From an uncultured Oscillospiraceae bacterium (GTDB lineage Bacteria > Bacillota > Clostridia > Oscillospirales > Oscillospiraceae), in assembly GCA_910578735.1 (NCBI GenBank), contig CAJTSQ010000015.1, forward strand, positions 1-48,600: 48,600 nt of DNA. Reading direction: 5' to 3'. The notes under the pieces were generated by a model that worked only from the letters and a program-made list of their open reading frames with translations, had not been told where the DNA came from and searched no databases. Positions 1 to 7,295 of the stretch are shown piece after piece; the first letter of the stretch is position 1, and every line of letters begins with the position of its first letter. The position numbers were made by a program, and so were the translations under genes.

Positions 1-385
1 CTGCGTCCTCGGGATCTGACGTGGATTTCAGGGAAGTGCCGTCTGTGGCCAGCAGCCGGTAGCCCAGGAAAGTTTTCTGAACAGCCAGCGCATCGGTGAA
101 ACGGTGGAACAACTCAGAAAATGCACGAGGCAGCAGCTTTTTCCTCTGCTGGACAAAGGCGCCTGCCGACGGAGTGTCGATCTCATTCCCAAAATATCCG
201 AGCAGTCCCTTCCAGACGCTTTTTTCGTCCATGGTCAGGATGAGTTTCATCAGCACGGGCAGCGTCAGCGAACGCCGCCGGGTAAAATCTTTGCCTGGAT
301 TTTTAGCGTACCGCTCCGGGTGATTCCCCATTTCCTCGATCATGGACAACAGTGTATCCCTCAACCCTTCAGCTGTGTATTTCAT
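1..385 (-). CDS. IS4-family transposase, N-terminal part (runs off the window)
   Basis: About 128 N-terminal residues are visible from an ATG at 385, preceded by an AGGGGGCG ribosome site. The segment QQRKKLLPRAF and the following GYRLLATDGTSL align with FVEQRKRISFLAF and GYRLWAVDGSTI of the complete IS4 transposase at 30189-31523, so the first catalytic Asp (in ATDGTS) is present. The other DDE residues lie beyond the edge. The sequences are clearly related but not near-identical, so these are two different IS4-type elements. The family call rests on this internal comparison and the IS4 signature in the complete copy. Confidence 0.8.
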   Translation of the reverse strand, partial: MKYTAEGLRDTLLSMIEEMGNHPERYAKNPGKDFTRRRSLTLPVLMKLILTMDEKSVWKGLLGYFGNEIDTPSAGAFVQQRKKLLPRAFSELFHRFTDALAVQKTFLGYRLLATDGTSLKSTSDPEDA

Positions 386-440
386 GTGCCCGCCCCCTGA
401 AAATCAATCTCGTTTTCAGGGCCTTGCCGCACATTTTTTT

Positions 441-462
441 GCCTTTGTCAAGGCTTTTTTTC
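441..462 (+). terminator. Short hairpin plus T-run inside the IS right end
   Basis: GCCTT-TGTC-AAGGC is followed by seven T on the plus strand. The stem is only 5 bp, so the call is weak. It would stop transcription leaving the IS toward the transporter remnant. Confidence 0.4.
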
Positions 463-499
463 TTTCTTTTGGAATTTATTGGTTAACTTAATGGCATTG

Positions 500-1113
500 C
501 CGTCATCCCCCGTATCTTCGCCAGCCTGGGCGGCTTCATTATCTGCACCTTCGGCCTGTACATGATCGACTTCTGCAACAGGCTGGCCGGAGACAACACC
601 GTCCTCCAGGAACAGGAGAACGGCACCGTTCTGAACATCAGCGAGACCGGCTTCACCTGGGTAGCCATCGGCATCGCCATCCTGTTCATTTGCACCATCG
701 CCATCACCGTGTTCAACGTGAAGGAGGAGCCCACCATCGGTGCCAAGACCCAGAAGACCAACCTGGGCGAGGCCTTTGGTATCATCATCCACAACGACCA
801 GCTGGTGGCCTTCATCGGTCTGCTGCTCACCTTCAACCTCAGCACCCAGGTTTTGAAATCCTTTGCCGTCTACTACTTCTTCAAAGAGGTCTGCGGAAGT
901 GCTATGCTGTACTCGGTCTTCGGTTTCACCATTCTGGCGGAGATGGCCGGCCACCAGGCGGCGGGCACCATCCTGGGCATCCGTATCCTGATGTTTGTCC
1001 TGCCCATTATCCTGGCCGTGGTCAGTTTCCTGATTTTCAAATTTGTCTACAAGCTGAAGGGCCAGCGGCTGGAGCAGCTGACAAAGGAGATCAACCAACT
1101 TCACGCCAACTGA
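500..1113 (+). pseudogene. GPH-family sugar:cation symporter remnant, truncated and internally deleted
   Basis: The frame opens directly at the IS boundary (first residues VIPRIFASLGGF) and continues to a stop at 1113. It resembles the C-terminal half of glycoside-pentoside-hexuronide symporters (MelB-like): the amphipathic segment DQLVAFIGLLLTFNLSTQ, the YYFF motif and the terminal LKGQRLEQLTKEI are characteristic. The N-terminal half is missing. In addition, FTILAEMAGH runs straight into QAAGTILGIRILMF, skipping what is normally around 120 residues (several membrane helices), so a second in-frame deletion is inferred. It sits 70 bases upstream of an alpha-galactosidase and probably once imported its alpha-galactoside substrate. 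A functional transporter is very unlikely. Confidence 0.8.
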
Positions 1114-1183
1114 TTTTCCCGGGGCGGCAGGGAGACAGCGCCGCGCCGCCCCAAGCCATCCATTTCACAAGGAGGAACGTACC

Positions 1184-3418
1184 ATGATCACAGTCAACGA
1201 AAAAGAACATGTCTTCCATCTCCACAACGGTCGTATGAGCTACCTGTTCTATGTGATGGACAGCGGTCAACTGGGTCACCTATATTTCGGCAAGGAACTG
1301 CGTTCCGATGGCAGCTACCTCCACATGGTAGAGAAGGCCCACCGGCCCATGACCACCTACATCACTGAGGGGGACCTGTACACCTCCTATGAGCATCTGC
1401 GCCAGGAGTACCCCACCTATGGCACCTCTGACTACCGCTACCCCGCCCTGGAGGTCCAGGGGACGGACGGCAGCACCCTGTGCAAGCTGGAGTACCAGGG
1501 CTATGAGATCATCCCCGGCAAGAAGCCCCTCCCGGGCCTGCCCGCCACTTATGTGGAAGAGAAGGGCGAGGCGGAGACCCTGGAGATTCGGATGCTGGAC
1601 CAGTGGCGGGGGCTGGAGGCAGTGCTGTCCTACACCATCTTCCGGGACTGCGACGCCATTGCCCGCAGCGTCCGTTTTATCAATAAGGGAGAGGAGGCTC
1701 TGTTCCTGGACCGGGCCATGAGCCTGAGCGTGGACTTCCCCGATGGGGACTACGAGAGCGTCCAGCTCTCCGGCTCCTGGGCCCGGGAGCGGTCCATTAT
1801 CACCCGGCCCCTCCAACCTGGGGTCACCGCCGTGTCCAGTATGCGGGGCAACTCCTCCCACCAGCACAACCCCTTTCTCGCCCTGAAGCGGAGGCACACC
1901 ACCGAGCACACCGGCGATGCCTACGGCTTCAGCCTGGTGTACAGCGGCAACTTCCTGGCCCAGGCGGAGGTGGACAACTACAACGTCCTGCGGGTGATGC
2001 TGGGCATCAACCCCTTCGGTTTCCGGTGGAAGCTGGCCCCCGGCGGTGAGTTTGTCACCCCAGAGGCGGTCATGGTCTGGTCCAATCAGGGCCTCAACGG
2101 CATGAGCTGGCAGTTCCATGCCCTCTATAAAAACCGATTGGCCCGGGGCTATTGGCGGGACAAAGAGCGCCCGGTACTCATCAACAACTGGGAGGCCACC
2201 ATGTTCGACTATGTGGAGGACGACCTGGTCCGCTTTGCCCAGAAGGCCCAGGAGTGCGGTATCGAGCTGTTTGTCCTGGACGACGGCTGGTTCGGGGCCC
2301 GGAACAACGACCGGGCCGGCCTGGGGGACTGGAAGCCCAACCCGGCCAAGCTCCCCAACGGCATCAAGGGTCTGGCGGAGCGGATCGAGGCGCTGGGGAT
2401 GAAATTCGGCTTGTGGTTCGAGCCGGAGATGGTCAACCGGGACAGCGACCTGTTCCGGACCCACCCAGACTACATCATCCAGACCCCGGGCCGCAGCCCC
2501 TCCCACGGCCGCAATCAGTTTGTGCTGGACTTCTCCCGGCCCGAGGTGGTAGATGAGATTTACAACCAGATGTACGCCCTGCTCAGCAATGCCAAGATCA
2601 GCTACATCAAGTGGGACATGAACCGTTCCATCAGCGAGTGCTACTCCGCTTCTCTGCCTGCCGACCAGCAGGGGGAGGTGTTCCACCGGTACATCCTGGG
2701 GGTGTATGACCTCCATGAGCGGCTGATCCGGGCCTTCCCGGAGCTGCTCATTGAGTCCTGTTCCAGCGGCGGCGGACGGTTTGACGCCGGGATGCTCTAC
2801 TACGCCCCCCAGGGCTGGACCTCCGATGACTCCGATGCCATTGAGCGGCTGAAAATTCAGTACGGCACCAGCCTGGTCTACCCCATCAGTTCCATGGGCG
2901 CCCATGTCTCCGCCTGCCCCAACAGCCAGGTGGGCCGGAACACCCCCATTGAGACCCGAGGAAACGTGGCCATGACAGGGGCCTTCGGCTACGAACTGGA
3001 CCTGAACAAGCTCAGCGAGGAGGAGTTGAAAGCCGTCAAGCAGCAGGTGGTGTTCTACAAGCAGAACCGGAAGCTGCTGGTCCAGGGGGCATTCTACCGG
3101 CTGCTCAGTCCCTTCGAGGGCAACTTCGCCGCCTGGGAGGTGGCGGAGCACGATGGCAGCCGGGCCCTGGTAACGGTGACCCGCATCCTCAGCGAGATCA
3201 ACGGCCCTTACCGCCGCCTACCCCTACTGGGACTGGACCCGGACCGGAAGTATCACATCTACAGCAAGTACCTCTCCTACGAGGCCTATGGCGACGAACT
3301 GATGCAGTTTGGACTGATGCTGGAGGACCAGGCCTCTGGGCAGATCATCGAGGGCAGCGGCGGCAGCGGAAGCTGCGAGGACTTCCGCTCCCTGGTGTAT
3401 GAGGTTGTGGGCCTATAA
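1184..3418 (+). CDS. aga: Alpha-galactosidase, GH36
   Basis: A 744-residue cytoplasmic enzyme that hydrolyses terminal alpha-1,6-galactose from melibiose, raffinose and stachyose. It has the GH36 N-terminal beta-supersandwich (about 1-330), the catalytic TIM barrel with VLDDGWFGARNND, and a C-terminal beta domain. The nucleophile is D478 in KWDMNR and the acid/base is D548 in TSDDSD; these positions agree with those I recall for the Geobacillus AgaA enzyme. No signal peptide is visible. AAGGAGG stands upstream of the ATG. It follows the wrecked GPH transporter, and an AraC regulator converges from the other side. The gene looks intact, although its presumed transporter is lost and galT beyond the regulator is truncated. 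Confidence 0.95.
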   Translation: MITVNEKEHVFHLHNGRMSYLFYVMDSGQLGHLYFGKELRSDGSYLHMVEKAHRPMTTYITEGDLYTSYEHLRQEYPTYGTSDYRYPALEVQGTDGSTLCKLEYQGYEIIPGKKPLPGLPATYVEEKGEAETLEIRMLDQWRGLEAVLSYTIFRDCDAIARSVRFINKGEEALFLDRAMSLSVDFPDGDYESVQLSGSWARERSIITRPLQPGVTAVSSMRGNSSHQHNPFLALKRRHTTEHTGDAYGFSLVYSGNFLAQAEVDNYNVLRVMLGINPFGFRWKLAPGGEFVTPEAVMVWSNQGLNGMSWQFHALYKNRLARGYWRDKERPVLINNWEATMFDYVEDDLVRFAQKAQECGIELFVLDDGWFGARNNDRAGLGDWKPNPAKLPNGIKGLAERIEALGMKFGLWFEPEMVNRDSDLFRTHPDYIIQTPGRSPSHGRNQFVLDFSRPEVVDEIYNQMYALLSNAKISYIKWDMNRSISECYSASLPADQQGEVFHRYILGVYDLHERLIRAFPELLIESCSSGGGRFDAGMLYYAPQGWTSDDSDAIERLKIQYGTSLVYPISSMGAHVSACPNSQVGRNTPIETRGNVAMTGAFGYELDLNKLSEEELKAVKQQVVFYKQNRKLLVQGAFYRLLSPFEGNFAAWEVAEHDGSRALVTVTRILSEINGPYRRLPLLGLDPDRKYHIYSKYLSYEAYGDELMQFGLMLEDQASGQIIEGSGGSGSCEDFRSLVYEVVGL

Positions 3419-3455
3419 CATAAAAAATTCCCGCCCCTCTCGGGGGGGGGAACCG

Positions 3456-4307
3456 CTAAACAGACAGATTTTCCCGGTTGGAGGCGGTCTTGGCCTGCTC
3501 TTGCTCCCGATATCGTTTGGGGGACAGTCCCGTGTGCTGCTTGAATATCTTGTGGAAGGACTCGGCTTCCTGATAGCCGCAGGAGTAGGCGACAGCACTG
3601 ATGGGCAGCTGGGTCAGGGAGAGCAGATGGGCCGCCCAGGTCATGCGGAAGGTCTGCAAATACTTGATGGGGGACAGCCCGGTATATTTTTTGAACAGGG
3701 TGCTGAGATAGCTGCGGTTCAGCCCCACATACCGGGCCATGTCTTCCACCAGCAGGGGTTCGTGGTAGCAGTTCTGGATATAGCGGATGGCCTGGGCCAC
3801 ATAGGCGTTTTCCGACTGGTCAGTCACTGCCTCCCTCTTGGATTGGGCCAGGGCGGAGAAGAACAGCAGCAGCATGGCCTCCCGGCGGTAGAGGTCGCTG
3901 GTGGTGGCGTAGTTGTGCCCCAGCATATCCATGACGTACTGCTCCGGGCGCTGCTCCGGATCACAGGTGAAGATGGGGGAGTCCTGGTTCAGGCCGATGG
4001 AGTTCAAAATGCCCTGGACCTCCTCCCCGGAGAAGCCCAGCCAGACGTAGGTCCAGGGATCGTCCTGGTCCGCCGTGTAGGTGGTCAGATAGTCCGGCTC
4101 AATAAGAAAGCCCTGCCCCGCTTTCAGCCGGTAGGTGGCGCCATTGACAAAGAAAGTCCCCCTGCCCTCCACAATATAGTGGATGAGGTAAAAGCTGCGC
4201 ACAGCGGGGCCGTACCGGTGGCCTGGCTTTGAGGAGGTAGAGGCCGGCATCGTCAAGTGGCCTATGTCGGTGGTGCGGATCGTCTCCGCCGACCCGGAGA
4301 GGCTCAT
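3456..4307 (-). CDS. AraC-family transcriptional regulator with a replaced N-terminus
   Basis: The body has an AraC-type cupin sensor (from about RYGPAVRSFYLIHYIVEGRG) and an intact C-terminal pair of helix-turn-helix motifs ending near FHKIFKQHTGLSPKRYRE. Regulators of this shape (MsmR/RafR-like) usually control alpha-galactoside genes, which fits the neighbouring alpha-galactosidase. The 5' end is abnormal: upstream of about 4226 the frame runs antisense through galT codons, so the native first 20 or so residues are gone. Possible starts are ATG 4307 (weak AGG upstream), ATG 4250 (no ribosome site) and TTG 4322. Either the regulator is made with a foreign leader or it is silent. Function call firm, start and activity uncertain. 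Confidence 0.75.
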   Translation of the reverse strand: MSLSGSAETIRTTDIGHLTMPASTSSKPGHRYGPAVRSFYLIHYIVEGRGTFFVNGATYRLKAGQGFLIEPDYLTTYTADQDDPWTYVWLGFSGEEVQGILNSIGLNQDSPIFTCDPEQRPEQYVMDMLGHNYATTSDLYRREAMLLLFFSALAQSKREAVTDQSENAYVAQAIRYIQNCYHEPLLVEDMARYVGLNRSYLSTLFKKYTGLSPIKYLQTFRMTWAAHLLSLTQLPISAVAYSCGYQEAESFHKIFKQHTGLSPKRYREQEQAKTASNRENLSV

Positions 4308-4920
4308 CGACCTGGCGGACAAAATTCTGCTGGCCTGGCGGGGCTACACCGACGAGGGTGCCTTCATCTTCGCCGAAACTGACGGCGAGCCCCACAACAC
4401 CATCACCCCCATCGCCCGGAAGCGAGGTGACAAATTTGAGCTGGACCTGGTTCTCCGGAACAACATCACCACTCAGGAGCACCCCCTGGGGGTCTACCAT
4501 CCCCACGCCGAGCTCCACCACATCAAAAAGGAGAACATCGGCCTCATCGAGGTGATGGGCCTGGCCGTCCTCCCCGCCCGGCTGAAGGAGGAGCTGGCCG
4601 CTGTGGCCGACTGCCTGGCCAGTGGCTCCGACCTCCGGGCGGACGAGCGCACCGCCAAGCACGCCGATTGGGCGGAGAAGTTTGCCAAAAATTATACGAT
4701 TACCAAAGAGAACGCCCTGGACATCGTCCGGAAGGAGACCGGCCTGGTCTTTGCCCAGGTACTGGAGCACGCTGGCGTATATAAACGCAATTCTGAAGGG
4801 AAAAAAGCTTTTTTGCAATTCTTTAGGTTGTATATAAAAATACTTTTACAAAATGGTGATTTTGAACAAGAAAAATCGCCATTTTTATTTTGTCTTGTGC
4901 TTGACATAAGGGTGTCTTAG
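4222..4920 (+). pseudogene. galT: galT remnant (UDP-glucose--hexose-1-phosphate uridylyltransferase), C-terminal part
   Basis: From PGFEEVEAGIVKWPM onward the frame matches the C-terminal third of the type-2 GalT used by Firmicutes in the Leloir pathway; ELHHIKKENIGLIEVMG and ETGLVFAQVLEHAGVYKR are characteristic. The family is normally around 490-500 residues, so about 280 N-terminal residues are missing. The junction with the opposite-strand AraC gene falls at 4221-4226. The frame also reads past the natural end: after AFLQF it continues through a terminator hairpin, which suggests a one-base indel near the T6 run at 4809-4814. Galactose released by the neighbouring alpha-galactosidase therefore could not be processed by this copy. 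Confidence 0.8.
4850..4892 (+). terminator. Rho-independent terminator after the galT remnant
   Basis: AAATGGTGATTTT pairs with AAAATCGCCATTT (one G-U pair) and is followed by TTATTTTG. It lies inside the read-through extension of the galT frame, supporting a native gene end just before it. Confidence 0.75.
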
Positions 4921-5321
4921 GTCATGAAATCTCACTTTCGGCGGTAGGAATTTTTCGTTTTCAGCGGGGCTTCCTTAATTTCAATGATTTCCAGTTCGTC
5001 GAAATGCACAGGGAGCATGGGGATGTTGACGGATTTGAATAGGATAATGGGTAGATATAAAGAAAGCCAGTCAGATAAACCTGACTGGCTTTACTGGTTG
5101 TAATAATTGCTCTAGTTGCCGCTGCTGACCTCCGCCTTGTTGTTGGGGCCACTGGTCTGAGTATTACCCCCTGGCTGCTGCTTGATGATGGCTTTGTTGT
5201 GGTGAAGTCGCTTGACGCTGCATAAATCTCCTGCGCTTATTTCCTTTTGCTTGTGCCGAGTGCACCGGATTTCTTGAGATGTGACAAGCTGTAAACAAAG
5301 AAAATCAACAAATTTTATTCC
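4921..5321. other. Region without a confident gene; small minus-strand remnant possible
   Basis: About 400 bases with no convincing full-length gene. On the minus strand a frame ending at 5115 (tail TSGPNNKAEVSSGN) is preceded at some distance by AGGAG-type sequence and followed by the hairpin at 5063-5092, so it may be the 3' end of a lost gene. I do not recognise the protein. Confidence 0.3.
5063..5092 (-). terminator. Perfect 12-bp inverted repeat, terminator-like
   Basis: AAAGCCAGTCAG-ATAAAC-CTGACTGGCTTT. On the minus strand it is followed by CTTTATATC, giving a moderate U-tract. It could end the unrecognised minus-strand remnant to its right and shields the regulator gene from galT-side transcription. 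Confidence 0.6.
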
Positions 5322-5350
5322 TCGACAAGCACCAAATATTTTGTTATATT
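5322..5350 (+). promoter_or_regulatory. Sigma-A promoter of the sigma-54 activator gene
   Basis: TCGACA, a 17-base spacer, then TATATT. A purine-rich GGGGGGG ribosome site and the ATG at 5390 follow. The activator itself is thus expressed from a housekeeping promoter. Confidence 0.65.
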
Positions 5351-5389
5351 GAACATAAAGCCGCACACTCAAAAAAAGGGGGGGCTTCT

Positions 5390-7054
5390 ATGTCTCAGCT
5401 GATCGACATTTTAATCCTTTTAGACCAGCAATCCGTAATCCACCAGATCCTGTTTTCCGAAGGTTTTTCGGACGATAAGCTCCGGGTCGAAATTCTGCGA
5501 TGGCAGGGCGTTGAGATAACGAAGATTCCGGATATGGCCTGGGACTTCAGCCAAGGCACGGTCCGTTGGAATGGGCTTCGCTTTGAGCTCCTCCGGTTTT
5601 CGCTGAACAGCTTCACCCAATGTCTGTTGCTGCGCCGTGAGCCGCTGCGGGAGCGTCTGATGGAAGCGGCGCTGGACTTTATGGATGACGGAATCCAGCT
5701 GTACGGACCGGATGCCTCCATTCAATTTTTTAACTGCGCCACCAAGCAGCTTTTAGACATTCCGCCCGAGGACTCCGCCGAGGGGCAGCACCTTTTGGAT
5801 CTTTTCCTGGTGGACAAGGAATTCAGCACCACCTTGACCGCTCTGCGTACCCAGATGCCGATCCATAACCGCTTTGACTGCTATAAATCCACATCCGGCA
5901 AGGACCTGGCCACGGTCAACTCCTCTTATCCCGTCTGTCGGGCCGACGGTTCTCTGATGGGAACCATCACGCTGGAGCGCGATATCTCCATGGTGCGCCG
6001 GCAGCTGCCCGACCTCCAGGACATCCAGCGGACCCTGACCAGCCATTTATCCAGCACCCTGCTGGGGGAGAAGACCACCCGCTACTCCTTGGACGACCTG
6101 ATCGGGTCCAGCCCGCAGATGCGGGCGGCGGTCAATCTGGCCCGGCAGATGGCCCCTAAGAACTTTAACGTCCTGATCCAGGGGGAGACCGGGACCGGCA
6201 AGGAGCTGTTCGCCCAGGGGATTCATTCCCTCAGCTCCCGGAGGAACGAAAAATTTGTGGCGGTCAACTGCGCCGCTTTCCCTGAATCTTTGATTGAAGG
6301 CATGCTTTTCGGCACGGTAAAGGGCGCTTTCACCGGCAGTACGGACAAGGCAGGATTGCTTGAAGCCGCCAACCACGGAACCCTGTTCCTGGATGAGCTC
6401 AACTCCATGAGCCTGTCCATGCAGGCCAAGCTGCTTCGGGTCCTGGAGGAAGGGACCCTTCAGCGGGTGGGCAGTACCAAGGAAATTCAGGTGGATATCC
6501 GGGTTTTGTCCTCCTGCAATCAGGACGCCTTCGCCCTGGCCGAGTCCGGAGCCCTGCGGCGGGACCTGTTTTACCGGCTCGCTTCGGCCGTGGTGGAGAT
6601 CCCGCCGCTGCGGGAACGGATGGAGGACCTGGAGGAGCTGGTCTGGCACTTTGTGCGGGAGCGGGGTCCTCGCTCTGCTCAGCCAGTTGAAACGATTGAG
6701 CCCGACTTCTGGACCCACCTGCGGCAGTACAGCTGGCCCGGCAACGTACGGGAGCTGTTCCACATTCTGGAGTGCTCCGTCAGCGTGGCCAAGCAGGGGG
6801 TTCTGCGCCAGTGCGATCTGCCGGTCTATTTTCTCCGGCATTCCACGCCTCTTACACAAACGCCCCCGTCGGCTGTGGTGTCCTCCCCAAAGGCGGCCTT
6901 TCAAAAGGGGCTGGACGGCTTGGTTCAGGAGTATGAGCGGCAAATCCTGTCCCAGGCCTACCTCGCCTGCGGGAAAAACGCCACCCAGACTGCAGAGCTG
7001 TTGAAAATCAGCCGGCAGAGCTTTCAATACTACAAGAAGAAATATGACCTGTAG
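5390..7054 (+). CDS. Sigma-54-dependent transcriptional activator (PAS-AAA+-Fis HTH)
   Basis: A 554-residue enhancer-binding protein that drives open-complex formation by RpoN RNA polymerase. An N-terminal region of about 80 residues has no obvious family. A PAS domain follows (about 85-200), probably the ligand sensor. The AAA+ motor is complete: Walker A GETGTGKE at 265-272, the sigma-54 contact loop GAFTGS at 312-317 (the last Ala of the usual GAFTGA is Ser, as in RocR-type activators), Walker B GTLFLDE, and WPGNVREL. The C-terminal HTH is NATQTAELLKISRQSFQYY. The gene lies 240 bases upstream of a lyase gene with a textbook -24/-12 promoter, so it almost certainly controls the lyase-symporter pair. 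What it senses is unknown; an amino acid is a reasonable inference. Confidence 0.9.
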   Translation: MSQLIDILILLDQQSVIHQILFSEGFSDDKLRVEILRWQGVEITKIPDMAWDFSQGTVRWNGLRFELLRFSLNSFTQCLLLRREPLRERLMEAALDFMDDGIQLYGPDASIQFFNCATKQLLDIPPEDSAEGQHLLDLFLVDKEFSTTLTALRTQMPIHNRFDCYKSTSGKDLATVNSSYPVCRADGSLMGTITLERDISMVRRQLPDLQDIQRTLTSHLSSTLLGEKTTRYSLDDLIGSSPQMRAAVNLARQMAPKNFNVLIQGETGTGKELFAQGIHSLSSRRNEKFVAVNCAAFPESLIEGMLFGTVKGAFTGSTDKAGLLEAANHGTLFLDELNSMSLSMQAKLLRVLEEGTLQRVGSTKEIQVDIRVLSSCNQDAFALAESGALRRDLFYRLASAVVEIPPLRERMEDLEELVWHFVRERGPRSAQPVETIEPDFWTHLRQYSWPGNVRELFHILECSVSVAKQGVLRQCDLPVYFLRHSTPLTQTPPSAVVSSPKAAFQKGLDGLVQEYERQILSQAYLACGKNATQTAELLKISRQSFQYYKKKYDL

Positions 7055-7093
7055 CAGCCCGGTACTGCAAAAAAATTTTGCGCCTAAATATCG

Positions 7094-7144
7094 GACAGAC
7101 AAAAATTTTTTCACCCCCTTCGCGGTGAGAGATTTTTGTCTGTC
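7094..7144 (+). terminator. Long stem-loop downstream of the activator gene
   Basis: GACAGACAAAAAT and ATTTTTGTCTGTC form the outer arms, and a CACC/GGTG inner stem continues. TTTTCATTTG follows. It probably ends the activator transcript. It also lies about 75 bases upstream of the -24 element, so a role as activator binding site cannot be excluded. Confidence 0.65.
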
Positions 7145-7218
7145 TTTTCATTTGTCCCGTTTTCGCATTTTGCGGGTGAAATATCCACTATTTGATTTAA
7201 ATTCTTCCATAACAGAAG

Positions 7219-7235
7219 TTGGCATGATAATTGCT
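7219..7235 (+). promoter_or_regulatory. Sigma-54 (-24/-12) promoter
   Basis: TTGGCATGATAATTGCT. The GG (7221-7222) and GC (7233-7234) lie exactly 12 bases apart, as RpoN promoters require, and the flanks match TGGCA-N6-TTGCT. It stands 60 bases before the lyase ATG and directly after a sigma-54 activator gene. Confidence 0.85.
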
Positions 7236-7295
7236 CTATAATATGGCAAGCAAACATCGGAGACCAAGACCTAATGTGAGAAAGGAGAATCAATC

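Larger units (their letters stand above)
1..499 (-). mobile_element. Right end of an IS4-family insertion sequence (continues off the left edge)
   Basis: The transposase start lies at 385 on the minus strand, and the element appears to end at 499. Bases 485-499 read AACTTAATGGCATTG, which matches 12 of 15 bases of the right terminal repeat of the complete IS4-type element at 33896-33910 (AACCTCATGACATTG). Immediately to the right, a sugar transporter gene resumes in mid-reading frame. The left end and the target duplication lie outside the window, so the boundary is inferred from the repeat match and from where transporter homology begins. Confidence 0.7.

Noticed and set aside
1280..3151. 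Long open frame (623 codons) on the minus strand opposite the alpha-galactosidase
   Set aside because: Shadow of a GC-rich gene: low-complexity, His/Gly/Val-rich translation, no domain, no ribosome site.
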